Assembly: GCF_017874615.1 (NCBI RefSeq)
Contig: NZ_JAGIKV010000007.1
Span: forward strand, 124,001 to 188,000
Reading direction: 5' to 3'
Origin: Paenibacillus xylanexedens
Lineage (GTDB): Bacteria; Bacillota; Bacilli; Paenibacillales; Paenibacillaceae
DNA: 64,000 bases
Of the stretch, positions 26,623 to 36,761 are shown one piece after another. The first letter of the stretch is position 1. Every line of letters starts with the position of its first letter. The position numbers were made by a program, and so were the translations under genes. Under the pieces are notes generated by a model that was not told the origin of the DNA, ran no database searches, and was given only the letters and a program-made list of their open reading frames with translations.

Positions 26623-26636
26623 TGATTGCGTTTACA
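26623..26636. promoter_or_regulatory. Candidate cre (CcpA) site
   Basis: On the minus strand TGTAAACGCAATCA, matching TGWNANCGNTNNCA except one position. It lies ~50 bases upstream of the sugar-sensor gene. Confidence 0.45.
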
Positions 26637-26684
26637 ATTTAAACGAAGTACAAGGTGATCAGACGACTTGAGGAAGTGAACGGA

Positions 26685-27692
26685 ATGAAAAAAATGCTAC
26701 TTGTTTACATTTTGCTAATCTCAGCATTTGCGTTGTATGTATTGAGGTTTGAATACACCAGTCAGGTAAACAGTTCTTGGGAGGACCGGGGGCTGCGCGG
26801 TGATATCGGAGAGACGTATATCATGATTACATTCCAGTCCGGGCTGGAGTATTGGAAGAGCCCGCTCAAAGGTTTCGAGGATGCCGCGGATGCGCTTGGC
26901 GTGACCGTAGAATATCGCGGGGCTACCCGGTATGATGCGAAGGAGCAGACCATGGTAATCGAGCAGGCTATCGCTCGCAAGCCCGCAGGCATTGCTATAT
27001 CTGCAATCGATCCTCAATCGTTAGTTCCAGCGATTAACAAGGCAATCGACGCAGATATCCCTGTTGTATTATTTGACGCGGATGCACCCGATAGCCAGGC
27101 CTATTCTTTTCTTGGGACAGATAATTACAAGTCGGGTGTAATGGCTGCCGATAAAATGGCTGAACTGCTGGGTCGTGAGGGAGAGGTCGCGGTATTAACC
27201 TTGCCCGGACAACAAAATCATGAAGAGCGCACGAAGGGCTTCCGCGATACGATCAAGGAGAGATACCCTTCCATGAAGATTGTTGAAGTTGCAGACGGAC
27301 ACGGTGATGCGATGGTATCCAGAGACGAAACAATCAGAATGATGAAGGAACATCCCGAGCTGTCGGGTATTTTTGTGACTGAAGCTACTGGAGGGGCAGG
27401 AGCGGGGGAAGCCGTTCAAACTGCCAGTGACAGACACCCTTTGCAGATTATTTCGTTTGATACAAATAAGACTACATTGGATATGATCAAGAACGGTACG
27501 ATCTCAGCTACAATTGCACAGGGAACCTGGAATATGGGATATTGGTCACTCCAATATTTGTTCCATCTGCATCACCAATTAACGGTTCCTGCCCCATCCT
27601 CATCCGGTGAAAATGCGCCACTTCCCGTGATGGTGGACACAGGGATCTCTGTGGTGACACGCTCGGATGTGGATGATTACTATGCCAAATAA
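26685..27692 (+). CDS. Membrane-anchored periplasmic-binding-like sugar sensor
   Basis: A protein of 335 residues of the Peripla_BP_4 (RbsB/ChvE-like) type. An uncleaved-looking N-terminal hydrophobic helix (MLLVYILLISAFALYVL) replaces the lipobox, so it is probably tethered rather than a free transport lipoprotein. The binding fold shows AGIAISAIDPQSLVPAINKA, IPVVLFDADAPDS and GIFVTEATGGAGAG. The 3' end overlaps the histidine kinase gene, and a YesN-type regulator follows, so this is best read as the sensing subunit of a three-component system for a pentose or hexose. ATG 26685 follows GAGG at a slightly long spacing. Confidence 0.83.
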   Translation: MKKMLLVYILLISAFALYVLRFEYTSQVNSSWEDRGLRGDIGETYIMITFQSGLEYWKSPLKGFEDAADALGVTVEYRGATRYDAKEQTMVIEQAIARKPAGIAISAIDPQSLVPAINKAIDADIPVVLFDADAPDSQAYSFLGTDNYKSGVMAADKMAELLGREGEVAVLTLPGQQNHEERTKGFRDTIKERYPSMKIVEVADGHGDAMVSRDETIRMMKEHPELSGIFVTEATGGAGAGEAVQTASDRHPLQIISFDTNKTTLDMIKNGTISATIAQGTWNMGYWSLQYLFHLHHQLTVPAPSSSGENAPLPVMVDTGISVVTRSDVDDYYAK

Positions 27693-29652
27693 CAAGGGAG
27701 ATCTCAAGAGTTCAAGGCCTTGGAGCAGGAAAACAATTCTCTCCACTTTCAGGAACGGGATTCGGCGTTTACGCTTGCGTAATATGCCCCTTCGGTACCA
27801 GCTGATGCTGCTTTTTCTGTTATTCGCCATTGTACCTTCCGTAGGGCTTGGGTTGCTTGTGAACTGGACGGTGGAGCGGGTTGTTGAACGACAGGTTGAA
27901 GGGCATACCATGCAACTGATTGGCAAAGTGAATGAAGCTCTTAACAGCAAAATGGAGAATTTGCAAAACATGACCTATCTGATTGCATTTGACCCGGAGA
28001 TTGATGCTTTTTTGAACGACAAAATGCCACTGAATGATGATGCCGGCATCGAACCGATGAACATGGACACCCATGCCGAAACGGAGCGAAATCGGTTATA
28101 TGGCATCAAACAAACCTTGCAGGGATTCACAACGTTGTATCCTGAAATCGCCGGGATTGTTCTTGTCAATGGAAGTGGTGACTATATTAGCAACGAGATG
28201 TATCCCCGAACGGAACAGAGCCTGATTCAGGAAAATTGGTATCAAAAAGCTTCGGCCAATCCGGGCATCTTCATGGTATTGGGTCAGCCGAAAGAGCGTA
28301 ATCTCACGACACATGTACGGTACAAGGATGATGAGATTGTATCGGTTGCACGTTCCATAACGGATGAAGCGTCAGGGCGTGTGCGGGGGGTTATTATGAT
28401 TGATCTTAAACTAAGGTCCGTCTCTCAGGCTGCCCGTAATGTAACCTTGGGGAAATCCGGTTATGTGATGGTGACGGATGCAGAAGGTCAAAGTGTATAC
28501 AAGCCGGAGCACCCGCTAATAGAACACATTCCCACAGACTGGTTCCCCTCCGGTGAGAGTGGAACATTTACCGCCGATACAGAAGGTGGAACGTTATTAT
28601 TCATGTATCAGTTGTCTACCTTTACGGGTTGGAGAACGGTAGGGGTATTTCCCACAAGAGACTCGATATCCGAAGTACGCCAAATCCAGTTTTACGTGGT
28701 TAGCTTTGTATTTGTAGTGTGTTTGTTTGGCCTGAGCGCCTCTTTATGGTTCTCCCGTTCCATTGCTCAGCCCATTTTCCGGCTCATGTCCTACATGCGC
28801 AGGGCGGAGACCGGCAATCTCAGACCAGGCCGCTGGAGCGATAGGGCTGATGAGATTGGCATGCTTGGCAACAGTTATAACCGAATGCTGGCACAGATCA
28901 GACAACTTATATCACTTAATGAATTGCGGGAGCGGCAGAAACGCGACGCTGAAATGCGAAGTTTGCAGGAGCATATCAAACCACACTTTTTGTACAATAC
29001 CTTGGATACGATTCATTGGATGGCACGCAAAGAGGGTGCAGAAGATGTGTCCGGCATGGTTGGCGCGTTATCTCGATTATTTCGCATAGGGCTTAGTAAA
29101 GGACAGGATTACATTCCGCTGCATTCGGAGATTGAGCATATGACCAGCTATCTGCAAATTCAGCAGACACGATACCGCGATCGTCTTCAGTATACATTGA
29201 ATATTCCAGAGGAAATGCGGGACCTTTTTGTGTTAAAGCTACTGCTTCAGCCGCTAATAGAGAATGCAATTTATCATGGAATCAAGGGCAGGCGTGGGCC
29301 GGGACACATTAGGGTGGAGGCCAGATTGGAACATAACAGACTGCTGCTGACCGTTCAGGATAATGGAGCAGGCATGTCCAACGAACGGCTTGCCGAGATG
29401 CAGCATCTGCTCGAAGCTCCTTTGGCAAGTTTGGAAGCGTCTTCGCCGGGGATAACAGGTAAAAGTTATGGAATGTTGAACGTGCAAGCCCGTCTTCGGC
29501 TGTCCTTTGGTGATGAGTACGGAATTGAACTGGATAGCCAGGAAGGGGAAGGAACGAGTGTGACCATCATTCATCCGTTGATGCGAGAGCTCCCACCAAC
29601 CAAGCAAATCAATAACGAAGAGAGGCAGGAGAGTGAATGGGAAAATTCATGA
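27667..29652 (+). CDS. YesM-type sensor histidine kinase
   Basis: A kinase of 661 residues. TM1 ~44-66, extracellular Cache-like domain ~70-335, TM2 ~342-363, HAMP ~365-415, then the HisKA_7TM/His_kinase motif LQEHIKPHFLYNTLD with phospho-acceptor H440, followed by a HATPase_c domain (LIENAIYHG, DNGAGM). It transfers phosphate to the YesN-like regulator encoded next. It overlaps the sensor gene by 26 bases; ATG codons at 27667, 27673 and 27682 are all possible, none with a strong ribosome site, so re-initiation after the sensor gene is likely. The 3' end overlaps the regulator gene by 16 bases. Confidence 0.9.
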   Translation: MWMITMPNNKGDLKSSRPWSRKTILSTFRNGIRRLRLRNMPLRYQLMLLFLLFAIVPSVGLGLLVNWTVERVVERQVEGHTMQLIGKVNEALNSKMENLQNMTYLIAFDPEIDAFLNDKMPLNDDAGIEPMNMDTHAETERNRLYGIKQTLQGFTTLYPEIAGIVLVNGSGDYISNEMYPRTEQSLIQENWYQKASANPGIFMVLGQPKERNLTTHVRYKDDEIVSVARSITDEASGRVRGVIMIDLKLRSVSQAARNVTLGKSGYVMVTDAEGQSVYKPEHPLIEHIPTDWFPSGESGTFTADTEGGTLLFMYQLSTFTGWRTVGVFPTRDSISEVRQIQFYVVSFVFVVCLFGLSASLWFSRSIAQPIFRLMSYMRRAETGNLRPGRWSDRADEIGMLGNSYNRMLAQIRQLISLNELRERQKRDAEMRSLQEHIKPHFLYNTLDTIHWMARKEGAEDVSGMVGALSRLFRIGLSKGQDYIPLHSEIEHMTSYLQIQQTRYRDRLQYTLNIPEEMRDLFVLKLLLQPLIENAIYHGIKGRRGPGHIRVEARLEHNRLLLTVQDNGAGMSNERLAEMQHLLEAPLASLEASSPGITGKSYGMLNVQARLRLSFGDEYGIELDSQEGEGTSVTIIHPLMRELPPTKQINNEERQESEWENS

Positions 29653-30965
29653 AATCGACCGTGACAACTTCCACTGAAACAGATGAGACATCCGCATCGA
29701 CCACAGTAATGGAGATTAAGCCGGATAGCCATGTGGCGAAGAAATTCCGCGTGCTCATCGCTGATGATGAACCGATCATTCGTGAGGGGATTCGAGATGC
29801 AATTGACTGGACAACTCTCGGGATGGAGGTTGTAGGTGAAGCCGAAGATGGCGAGGAAGCGCTGGAACGCGCGGCTGATCTGGGTGTGGATATTGTTCTC
29901 GTCGATATGAATATGCCATTCCTGAACGGAATCGAACTAATCCGTGCCCTTCAGCAGAAGTGCCCGGGCTGTCGTTACCTGATCATCTCGGGACATGATG
30001 AATTTGCATATGCGCAGGAGGCGGTTCGTCTTGGCGTAGAGGATTACATCTTAAAACCTGTGCAAGCAGAACAATTATATGCTGCACTTGAGCGATTGCA
30101 TCAGCGACTTACTGAAGAGCACCAGAGAACGGCATATGTACAACAGGCAGCTCATCAGATTGAACGTAATATCCCGTTGCTTCGCCAGCGATTTATGCTG
30201 GAGTGGCTGGAGGGGCAGGCTGAAGGGAGGGATCTGACGGAGCAGCTTGTGTTTTTACGGCTGCCCGCCGTCCCACCTGTGCAGATCGGGATCGTACGCT
30301 GGCCTGCCGCTGAAGCTCGTCAGACGATACTGAGAGAGAATGATCGTCAGTTGTTTCTGTTTGCAGTGGAAAATATAATTAGTGAACTGCTGGGGGACGT
30401 GCCACATGTCCTGTTTCGGGACGTAAGCGGCTTGATCGGCATGTGTCTGTGGCAGGAAGCCCCTGAAGAAATAGAGTCCCTTCTGGAACAGCAGATTAGT
30501 TCTTGCCTGAATATTGCCATTCATGCTCATGTGGCGACACATGCAGGGACACTGGAAGAAACGTCGGATACGTACCGTCTTTGCCGTGAACGGGTATACG
30601 GGGAAGTGCAGTTGTCCCCTCTGGTTCGCCGGGCAAGACAACTTATTCACGAAGAATATGCCGAGCGGGAACTGACCCTGGAATCGCTCGCTTCCCGTCT
30701 ACAAGTATCTGCCGTATATCTTAGCCGTGTGCTGAAGAAAGAGCTGAATGATTCCTTTGTCACACTTGTCACCCATGCTCGCATTCGCAAGGCTATACAG
30801 CTGTTGGACTCAACAACACTGCCGATCCACACCATCGCTGAGCGTGTAGGTTATGATACCCAGCATTATTTCAGCACTGCATTTAAGAAAACAATGGGCA
30901 TTTCGCCTGCGCAGTATCGAAAAGACGGAGGGACGGCTTATCGTCCTTCAGTGAATCGAATGTAG
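29637..30965 (+). CDS. YesN-type response regulator with AraC DNA-binding domain
   Basis: A regulator of 442 residues. The receiver domain spans ~37-155 with acidic pocket D43-D44, phospho-acceptor D90 (IVLVDMNMP) and K near 140 (YILKPV). A middle ~170-residue region has no named domain. Two AraC helix-turn-helix units lie at the C-terminus (LTLESLASRLQVSAVYLSRV and IHTIAERVGYDTQHYFSTAF). A Ser/Thr-rich extension of ~36 residues precedes the receiver; an internal ATG at codon 25 would remove most of it. Likely target: the ChvE-GguAB operon 360 bases downstream. Confidence 0.9.
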   Translation: MGKFMKSTVTTSTETDETSASTTVMEIKPDSHVAKKFRVLIADDEPIIREGIRDAIDWTTLGMEVVGEAEDGEEALERAADLGVDIVLVDMNMPFLNGIELIRALQQKCPGCRYLIISGHDEFAYAQEAVRLGVEDYILKPVQAEQLYAALERLHQRLTEEHQRTAYVQQAAHQIERNIPLLRQRFMLEWLEGQAEGRDLTEQLVFLRLPAVPPVQIGIVRWPAAEARQTILRENDRQLFLFAVENIISELLGDVPHVLFRDVSGLIGMCLWQEAPEEIESLLEQQISSCLNIAIHAHVATHAGTLEETSDTYRLCRERVYGEVQLSPLVRRARQLIHEEYAERELTLESLASRLQVSAVYLSRVLKKELNDSFVTLVTHARIRKAIQLLDSTTLPIHTIAERVGYDTQHYFSTAFKKTMGISPAQYRKDGGTAYRPSVNRM

Positions 30966-31051
30966 TATGTAGCATATGAGGACAATCAAAAGACTTACCT
31001 CAACAGATATAACCGCAATACTTGATCATTTAGATGTGTGATGAATGAGAT

Positions 31052-31100
31052 GGATGTGTTCTACTTCGTGTGAAGCGAAGTGGAGCATGTCCTTTTTTTT
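31052..31100 (+). terminator. Terminator after the sensor-kinase-regulator operon
   Basis: GGATGTGTTCTACTTCG pairs, with G-U pairs, with CGAAGTGGAGCATGTCC, followed by eight T. Confidence 0.8.
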
Positions 31101-31326
31101 GACTGTGGAATGGTATCTCATGGATCACACTTGTACTTCAAGCGTTTCCATCAAAAGTTAAATTTTTATAAAAAAGGTTCAAAACGTGCAAAGACCTTAC
31201 GGCTTCTCCAATGCTACCATTGGTCTCAGATAGGAACAGCAAGCAACAGGATGCACTACATGCATTGTAAGCGTTATCTTATAACTCATTCAGAACCGGT
31301 TGACGTGAGGAAAGGGGGAACTTCAT
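31101..31326 (+). promoter_or_regulatory. Control region of the ChvE-GguAB operon with cre-like sites
   Basis: TGTAAGCGTTATCT (31266-31279) fits the CcpA cre consensus except a T for the final A; TTCAAGCGTTTCCA (31137-31150) fits with one mismatch. CcpA would repress in the presence of glucose. The YesN-like regulator should act upstream, but its site is not recognisable. Confidence 0.5.
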
Positions 31327-32412
31327 ATGAAAAAAGGAGCAATGCTCATCTGGCTTCTGGTGATGACCTTGATGCTCTCGGCCTGCAATCTGGCAGAGAG
31401 TGGGCCAGGCAGCAAGGAAAAGGGATATGTCGGTATATCAATGCCAACCAAATCATCAGAACGATGGGTGGGAGACGGGGAGAACATGGTCCGTCTGTTT
31501 CAGGAGCAGGGGTACAAAACCGATCTTCAGTATGCTGAGGATGTGGTCGAGAATCAGATTTCGCAGATTGAAAACATGATCACCAAAGGTGTGGATGTGA
31601 TGGTCATCGCGTCCGTGGATGGCAACACATTAACGGATGTAATCAAGAAGGCGCATAACGAAGGGATACAAGTGATCTCGTATGATCGGCTTATTCGCAA
31701 TACGCCCTATTTGACCTATTACGCCACGTTCGACAATTTTAAGGTGGGTGTGCTTCAAGCCTCCTACATCGAACAAAAGCTTGGGCTCAAGGCTGGAAAA
31801 GGACCGTATAACATGGAGCTGTTTGGTGGCTCTCCTGATGATAATAACGCCTATTTCTTCTTTGACGGTGCGATGTCTGTGCTGAAGCCGTACATCGATT
31901 CCGGCAAACTGGTGGTACGGAGCAAGCAGATGGCGATGGCCCAGATTGCAACCTTGCGCTGGGACGGTGCATTGGCCCAGTCACGGATGGATAACCTGCT
32001 GAGTGCTTATTACTCGGGTGATAATCTGGATGCAGTATTATCTCCTTATGATGGAATCAGTATTGGTATCATCTCATCCTTGAAAGGGATTGGTTACGGT
32101 ACTTCGAACAAACCGCTGCCCGTTATTACAGGACAGGATGCCGAACTTGCCTCGATTAAGTCCATTGTGGCCGGGGAACAGACGCAGACGGTGTTCAAGG
32201 ATACACGGAAGCTAGCGGAGAAGACGGTAGAGATGGCCAATAGTATTTTGCAAGGAAAACAGGCGGAAGTTAATGATACAACATCATATAACAACGGAAT
32301 TGAGGTTGTTCCGGCGTATCTCTTGGATCCCATCTCGGTGGACCGTACAAATGTGGAGCAGGATATCGTTGGTACACAGTATTACACGAAGGAAGAAATC
32401 GGACTGAAATAA
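31327..32412 (+). CDS. chvE: Multiple-monosaccharide ABC transporter substrate-binding lipoprotein (ChvE-like)
   Basis: A lipoprotein of 361 residues: signal peptide with lipobox LSAC (C20), then a Peripla_BP_4 fold. [49 protein letters not shown] and [13 protein letters not shown] match the ChvE/MmsB group, which binds xylose, arabinose, glucose or galactose. It is followed by the matching ATPase and permease in the order typical of the ChvE-GguAB system. AAGGGGGAACTTCAT precedes the start. Confidence 0.9.
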   Translation: MKKGAMLIWLLVMTLMLSACNLAESGPGSKEKGYVGISMPTKSSERWVGDGENMVRLFQEQGYKTDLQYAEDVVENQISQIENMITKGVDVMVIASVDGNTLTDVIKKAHNEGIQVISYDRLIRNTPYLTYYATFDNFKVGVLQASYIEQKLGLKAGKGPYNMELFGGSPDDNNAYFFFDGAMSVLKPYIDSGKLVVRSKQMAMAQIATLRWDGALAQSRMDNLLSAYYSGDNLDAVLSPYDGISIGIISSLKGIGYGTSNKPLPVITGQDAELASIKSIVAGEQTQTVFKDTRKLAEKTVEMANSILQGKQAEVNDTTSYNNGIEVVPAYLLDPISVDRTNVEQDIVGTQYYTKEEIGLK

Positions 32413-32433
32413 TAAATGAAAGGAGCACATCCC

Positions 32434-33999
32434 ATGGCCGGAATCATTCTGGAAATGAAAAACATCACCAAAACCTTTCCTGGCGTCAAAGCGCTGGAAA
32501 ATGTCAATCTGAAAGTCCGTGAAGGCGAAATTCATTCCATATGTGGTGAAAATGGCGCAGGTAAATCTACGTTGATGAAGGTACTGAGTGGTGTATATCC
32601 ACATGGCACGTATGAAGGCGACATTTTATTTCAGGGCAAAAATTGTGAGTTCAAGGATATCAAGCAGAGCGAGGATCTGGGAATCGTCATTATCCATCAG
32701 GAGTTGGCCCTGATCCCCTACCTTTCAATCGCGGAAAATATATATCTGGGCAATGAGCGTGCCAGCAGAGGAATTGTCAACTGGAAGGAAACTTTTGTAG
32801 GTACACGGGAGTTGCTCTCGAAGGTGGGACTGAGCGAAAATCCAAACACGCTGGTATCCAGCATCGGGGTAGGCAAGCAGCAACTGGTCGAAATTGCGAA
32901 AGCGCTCTCCAAAAAGGTTCGGCTGCTTATTCTGGATGAGCCAACCGCTGCGCTGAACGAGGACGACAGTGAAAATCTGCTGCAATTGATGCTGGAATTC
33001 AAGAAACAGGGCATCGCCTGTATCCTGATCTCACACAAGCTGAATGAGGTATCCAAGGTATCCGATTCGGTGACTATTTTACGGGATGGCAAGACAATTG
33101 AGACGTTGGATATGAAGAAGGAAAAAGTGACCGAGGACCGGATTATTAGCGGAATGGTAGGACGTGATCTCACCAGCCGTTATCCGGAGCGTCATGCCAC
33201 CATAGGTGAAGTTATCCTTGAGGTAAAGGACTGGACGGTATATCACGAACATCATGCCGAGCGGAAAGTACTGGATCAGATCCATATGAATATCAGACGT
33301 GGTGAGATTGTAGGTATTGCCGGGCTGATGGGCGCTGGGCGTACCGAGCTTGCCATGAGTATCTTTGGCAAATCCTATGGCCGGAATATTTCGGGGCAAC
33401 TCATTAAGAATGGTAAACCGATCCACAACAATACCGTCACGGAGGCCATTCAGAATGGCTTTGCTTACGTGACAGAAGACCGCAAGGAATACGGACTCAT
33501 TCTGATGGATGACATCAAGCGTAATATTTCCTTAACGGGTCTGAGCAAGCTGACGCGAAACGCGGTAGTAAACGAGCGCGAAGAAGTGCTGGTAGCGGAA
33601 GAGATGAAGAAAAGCATGAATATCAAAGCACCAAGTATTTTGCAGAAGACCGGTAATCTGAGTGGAGGCAACCAGCAAAAAGTGGTGCTCAGCAAATGGA
33701 TTTTTGCCGGACCAGATATTCTTATCCTGGATGAACCTACCCGCGGTATTGATGTGGGAGCGAAATTCGAAATCTATACGATTATTCATCGGCTTGCTGC
33801 TGAAGGCAAGGGTGTACTGGTAATCTCATCCGAGCTTCCGGAGGTTCTTGGCCTGTGTGACCGGATCTATGTGATGAATGCCGGGCGAATCACCGGTGAA
33901 GTCAGCCGGGAGCAAGCATCGCAGGAAACGTTGATGAGATATATGACCAAGTCTGGAGGCGGCAAGCATGGAAATGATAACAAAGCTGTTCAAAAATAA
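32434..33999 (+). CDS. gguA: Sugar ABC transporter ATPase (GguA/MmsA-like, two nucleotide-binding domains)
   Basis: A tandem ATPase of 521 residues. Domain 1 has Walker [10 protein letters not shown] and signature-like [15 protein letters not shown] with Walker [12 protein letters not shown]. Domain 2 has a degenerate Walker A ([10 protein letters not shown]), signature [14 protein letters not shown] and Walker [15 protein letters not shown]. This one-strong-one-weak layout is normal for CUT2 sugar ATPases such as RbsA and XylG. The ATG at 32434 has AAAGGAG eight bases upstream; the ATG at 32416 lies within that site. It overlaps the permease gene by 32 bases. Confidence 0.92.
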   Translation: MAGIILEMKNITKTFPGVKALENVNLKVREGEIHSICGENGAGKSTLMKVLSGVYPHGTYEGDILFQGKNCEFKDIKQSEDLGIVIIHQELALIPYLSIAENIYLGNERASRGIVNWKETFVGTRELLSKVGLSENPNTLVSSIGVGKQQLVEIAKALSKKVRLLILDEPTAALNEDDSENLLQLMLEFKKQGIACILISHKLNEVSKVSDSVTILRDGKTIETLDMKKEKVTEDRIISGMVGRDLTSRYPERHATIGEVILEVKDWTVYHEHHAERKVLDQIHMNIRRGEIVGIAGLMGAGRTELAMSIFGKSYGRNISGQLIKNGKPIHNNTVTEAIQNGFAYVTEDRKEYGLILMDDIKRNISLTGLSKLTRNAVVNEREEVLVAEEMKKSMNIKAPSILQKTGNLSGGNQQKVVLSKWIFAGPDILILDEPTRGIDVGAKFEIYTIIHRLAAEGKGVLVISSELPEVLGLCDRIYVMNAGRITGEVSREQASQETLMRYMTKSGGGKHGNDNKAVQK

Positions 34000-35131
34000 T
34001 ATCCGTCAATACGGCATGATTATTGCCCTGGTAGTGATTATGCTTTTGTTCGAGGTACTTACAGGCGGGCTGTTGCTTAAGCCGATTAATATTACAAATT
34101 TGATTTTGCAGAACAGTTACATTTTGGTACTGGCGATCGGAATGGTGCTGGTCATCATTACCGGGCATATTGACCTGTCTGTTGGTTCCATTGCAGCCTT
34201 TGTTGGTGCTGTTGCCGCGATTATGATGGTTGATTGGCAGCTTCCGGCTTGGCTTGCAGTCATCGCTTCTTTGCTGGTTGGCGCTTTGATCGGTGCATGG
34301 CAAGGCTTCTGGATCGCGTATGTACGGATTCCGGCATTTATCGTGACGCTGGCAGGTATGCTGCTGTTCCGCGGCTTGACGATGATTGTCCTGGAGGGGC
34401 AATCGATCTCTCCTTTTCCGGGTGGTTTCCAGAAAATAAGCTCTGGCTTCCTGGCGGACATTCAATTCTCAGGCTTCGGTCTGGTATCTATCATTGTGGG
34501 TCTTGTGCTCACCGTCTGGTACATCGTCAATGAACTGCGGGAACGCCGTTCCCAGCGAAAATATGGATTCGAGGTCGTGTCACAGGGACTGTTCTTGCTC
34601 AAGTTGATTGTGGTGGCTGTCGTGACGAATCTGTTTACGTTTGTACTCGCAAGTTATGCAGGTATTCCGAATATTCTGGTGCTGCTGTTTGTCCTGATCG
34701 TTGTGTACTCCTTCGTTATGAATCGTACTGTCATGGGACGGCATGTGTATGCGCTTGGAGGTAATGAGAAGGCCGCAGGTCTGTCCGGAGTCAAAACAAA
34801 AAAGGTAACTTTCTGGGTTTTCGTGAACATGGGTACACTTGCCGCGGTATCCGGGTTGATCTTCGCCGCACGTCTGAATGCGGCTACACCAAGAGCAGGT
34901 ACCAACTTCGAGCTGGATGCCATTGCAGCCTGCTTTATCGGTGGTGCTTCCGCTTCAGGGGGCATAGGTACGGTATTTGGTGCCATCATCGGTGGTTTGG
35001 TTATGGGTGTGCTGAATAACGGGATGTCCCTGATTGGTCTCGGTATTGACTGGCAGCAGGGGATTAAGGGATTGGTACTGCTGCTCGCGGTAGCGTTTGA
35101 TATCTATAATAAAAATAAAAGATCAGCGTAA
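33968..35131 (+). CDS. gguB: Sugar ABC transporter permease (GguB/MmsB-like)
   Basis: A CUT2-family (BPD_transp_2) permease of 387 residues with about ten transmembrane helices. [35 protein letters not shown] and [16 protein letters not shown] are the family signatures. The stretch [14 protein letters not shown] forms a cytosolic loop found in GguB proteins but not in RbsC. GGAGG eight bases upstream, inside the ATPase gene, sets the start. Last gene of the operon. Confidence 0.92.
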   Translation: MEMITKLFKNNIRQYGMIIALVVIMLLFEVLTGGLLLKPINITNLILQNSYILVLAIGMVLVIITGHIDLSVGSIAAFVGAVAAIMMVDWQLPAWLAVIASLLVGALIGAWQGFWIAYVRIPAFIVTLAGMLLFRGLTMIVLEGQSISPFPGGFQKISSGFLADIQFSGFGLVSIIVGLVLTVWYIVNELRERRSQRKYGFEVVSQGLFLLKLIVVAVVTNLFTFVLASYAGIPNILVLLFVLIVVYSFVMNRTVMGRHVYALGGNEKAAGLSGVKTKKVTFWVFVNMGTLAAVSGLIFAARLNAATPRAGTNFELDAIAACFIGGASASGGIGTVFGAIIGGLVMGVLNNGMSLIGLGIDWQQGIKGLVLLLAVAFDIYNKNKRSA

Positions 35132-35145
35132 CACTGGATAAAATG

Positions 35146-35184
35146 AAAAAACAGACCTTGATCTCAGGATCAGGTCTGTTTTGC
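35146..35184. terminator. Bidirectional terminator
   Basis: AAAACAGACCTGATC-type arms: AAAACAGACCTTGATC pairs with GATCAGGTCTGTTTT around TCAG. It separates the convergent gguB and mgtE genes. Confidence 0.8.
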
Positions 35185-35200
35185 TGTATGCTCAACTCAT

Positions 35201-36571
35201 TTACATCAAGGCATCGAGGAAACGTGTGGCGATTCCAAAATAGATAAACAGGGACAAGATATCATTCAATGTGGTGATTAACGGGCCAGAGGCAACAGCT
35301 GGGTCGACTTTGAAACGACTAAGTAGAAGCGGGATGCATGTACCGGTCAGTGTACCAATGACAAGAGTGAGGAACAGAGATACCCCAATAATCGCGCCCA
35401 GCAGCCAGTCTCCTTGCCAGAAATAAGCGATGACAGTGATCAGCAATCCACATACCAAGCCAATCATGGTGCCTACCTTGATCTCCCGACCAATCAGTGC
35501 GAGTACGGTGGCTTTGTCGAGTTTGCGTCCGATCAGTCCGCGTACCACAACAGCCAGAGACTGCGTTCCTGTGTTACCGGTCATACCGGCGATCATGGGC
35601 ATGAAGAAAGCAAGTGCCACCACCTGATTCAGTGTATCCTCGAAATAATCCACGATACTTCCCGAGATTAGGCCGATGAACAGTAATAGGATGAGCCAGG
35701 GAAGTCTGCGTCTGACGGCCACGAGTGGTTTGGTATCAAAGTCGATATCCTTGCTACCGCCCCCCATCTTGGCCAAATCTTCACTGGCTTCATCCATAAT
35801 AATATCGATGACATCATCCATCTGAATGATACCGCATAACCTGTGATTTTCATCCACCACCGGAAGTGCAATGAACTCATAACGCTGCAGAAGCTGTGCT
35901 GCTTCTTCCTGGTCCATATCCACCGTTGCATGGATCACCCGCCGGGTCATCAGTTCTTCAACCTGGGTCTTATCGTCAGCCAAGGCGAGGGATCGATAAC
36001 TCACGACACCGACCAGTTTGCCTTCATTATCGGTTACATAGAGATAACTGGAGGCTGAAATATGCATGGTACCTTGCGATTGTCGTAAGGCTTCCTTGGC
36101 TGTCTCATGAGCGAGCAGGGTCCGATATTGATCTGTCATGATGCGTCCTGCCGTCTCCGGCGGATAATTAAGCACGGATCGGATAATGGCAGAGTGATCC
36201 AGGTTCATGTTGGACAGCAATTCTTCTCTGCGTTTGGCGGGTAAATCGTGCATGAACCGGATCAGATCACTTTTGTCCATCTGCTGCATGACTTCAAGTG
36301 TTCGTTCCGGCCCAAGTCGTTCAAACAGTTGAATCTGTTCGTGCAGCTTCAAGGTCTCGGCGAGATCCGCCAGAGCATCAGGTTTGAACAGGAGAAGAAA
36401 CCGATTGGTTTCTTCTTCAGGGAACTTTTTATATACAAGTGAGAGGTCGTAGGGATGCAGTTCTTTCACCAATTTATAGAAATCGGGAAGGTTCCGGGAT
36501 TGTACATGTTGCACGAGTTGTTCGGTGATCTCCTCCACAGAGAAATCTTTCTTGGTATGAGGTCCGTTCAT
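35201..36571 (-). CDS. mgtE: Magnesium transporter MgtE
   Basis: An Mg2+ channel of 456 residues. The cytosolic MgtE_N superhelix spans ~20-130, a CBS pair ~135-255, then a plug helix and five transmembrane helices from ~285. PMIAGMTGNTGTQSLAVVVRG is the pore signature, with the acidic residues and the D in KVDPAVASGPLITTLNDILSL. The cytosolic domains close the pore when internal Mg2+ is high. I see no M-box riboswitch in the 190 bases upstream. The ribosome site AAAGGAGTGTCGAT precedes ATG 36571. Confidence 0.93.
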   Translation of the reverse strand: MNGPHTKKDFSVEEITEQLVQHVQSRNLPDFYKLVKELHPYDLSLVYKKFPEEETNRFLLLFKPDALADLAETLKLHEQIQLFERLGPERTLEVMQQMDKSDLIRFMHDLPAKRREELLSNMNLDHSAIIRSVLNYPPETAGRIMTDQYRTLLAHETAKEALRQSQGTMHISASSYLYVTDNEGKLVGVVSYRSLALADDKTQVEELMTRRVIHATVDMDQEEAAQLLQRYEFIALPVVDENHRLCGIIQMDDVIDIIMDEASEDLAKMGGGSKDIDFDTKPLVAVRRRLPWLILLLFIGLISGSIVDYFEDTLNQVVALAFFMPMIAGMTGNTGTQSLAVVVRGLIGRKLDKATVLALIGREIKVGTMIGLVCGLLITVIAYFWQGDWLLGAIIGVSLFLTLVIGTLTGTCIPLLLSRFKVDPAVASGPLITTLNDILSLFIYFGIATRFLDALM

Positions 36572-36761
36572 ATCGACACTCCTTTCTATTCGGTCAGCTT
36601 CATATTTTTAAACGAAATGGGTTGGGAATTAAACAAATGGAGAAAAAATGAGAGTCCCAAAATGATATTGTAATCTTGCTCAAACATTCGATATAGGCTT
36701 ACAAAAAGCCGCTGCAAGGATATACTTGTTGTACAGCAACAGACAAGGAGGACATGCGCTA

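Noticed and set aside
36572..36761. M-box magnesium riboswitch upstream of mgtE.
   Set aside because: The 190-base gap to the divergent alkD gene is too short and lacks the conserved M-box blocks.
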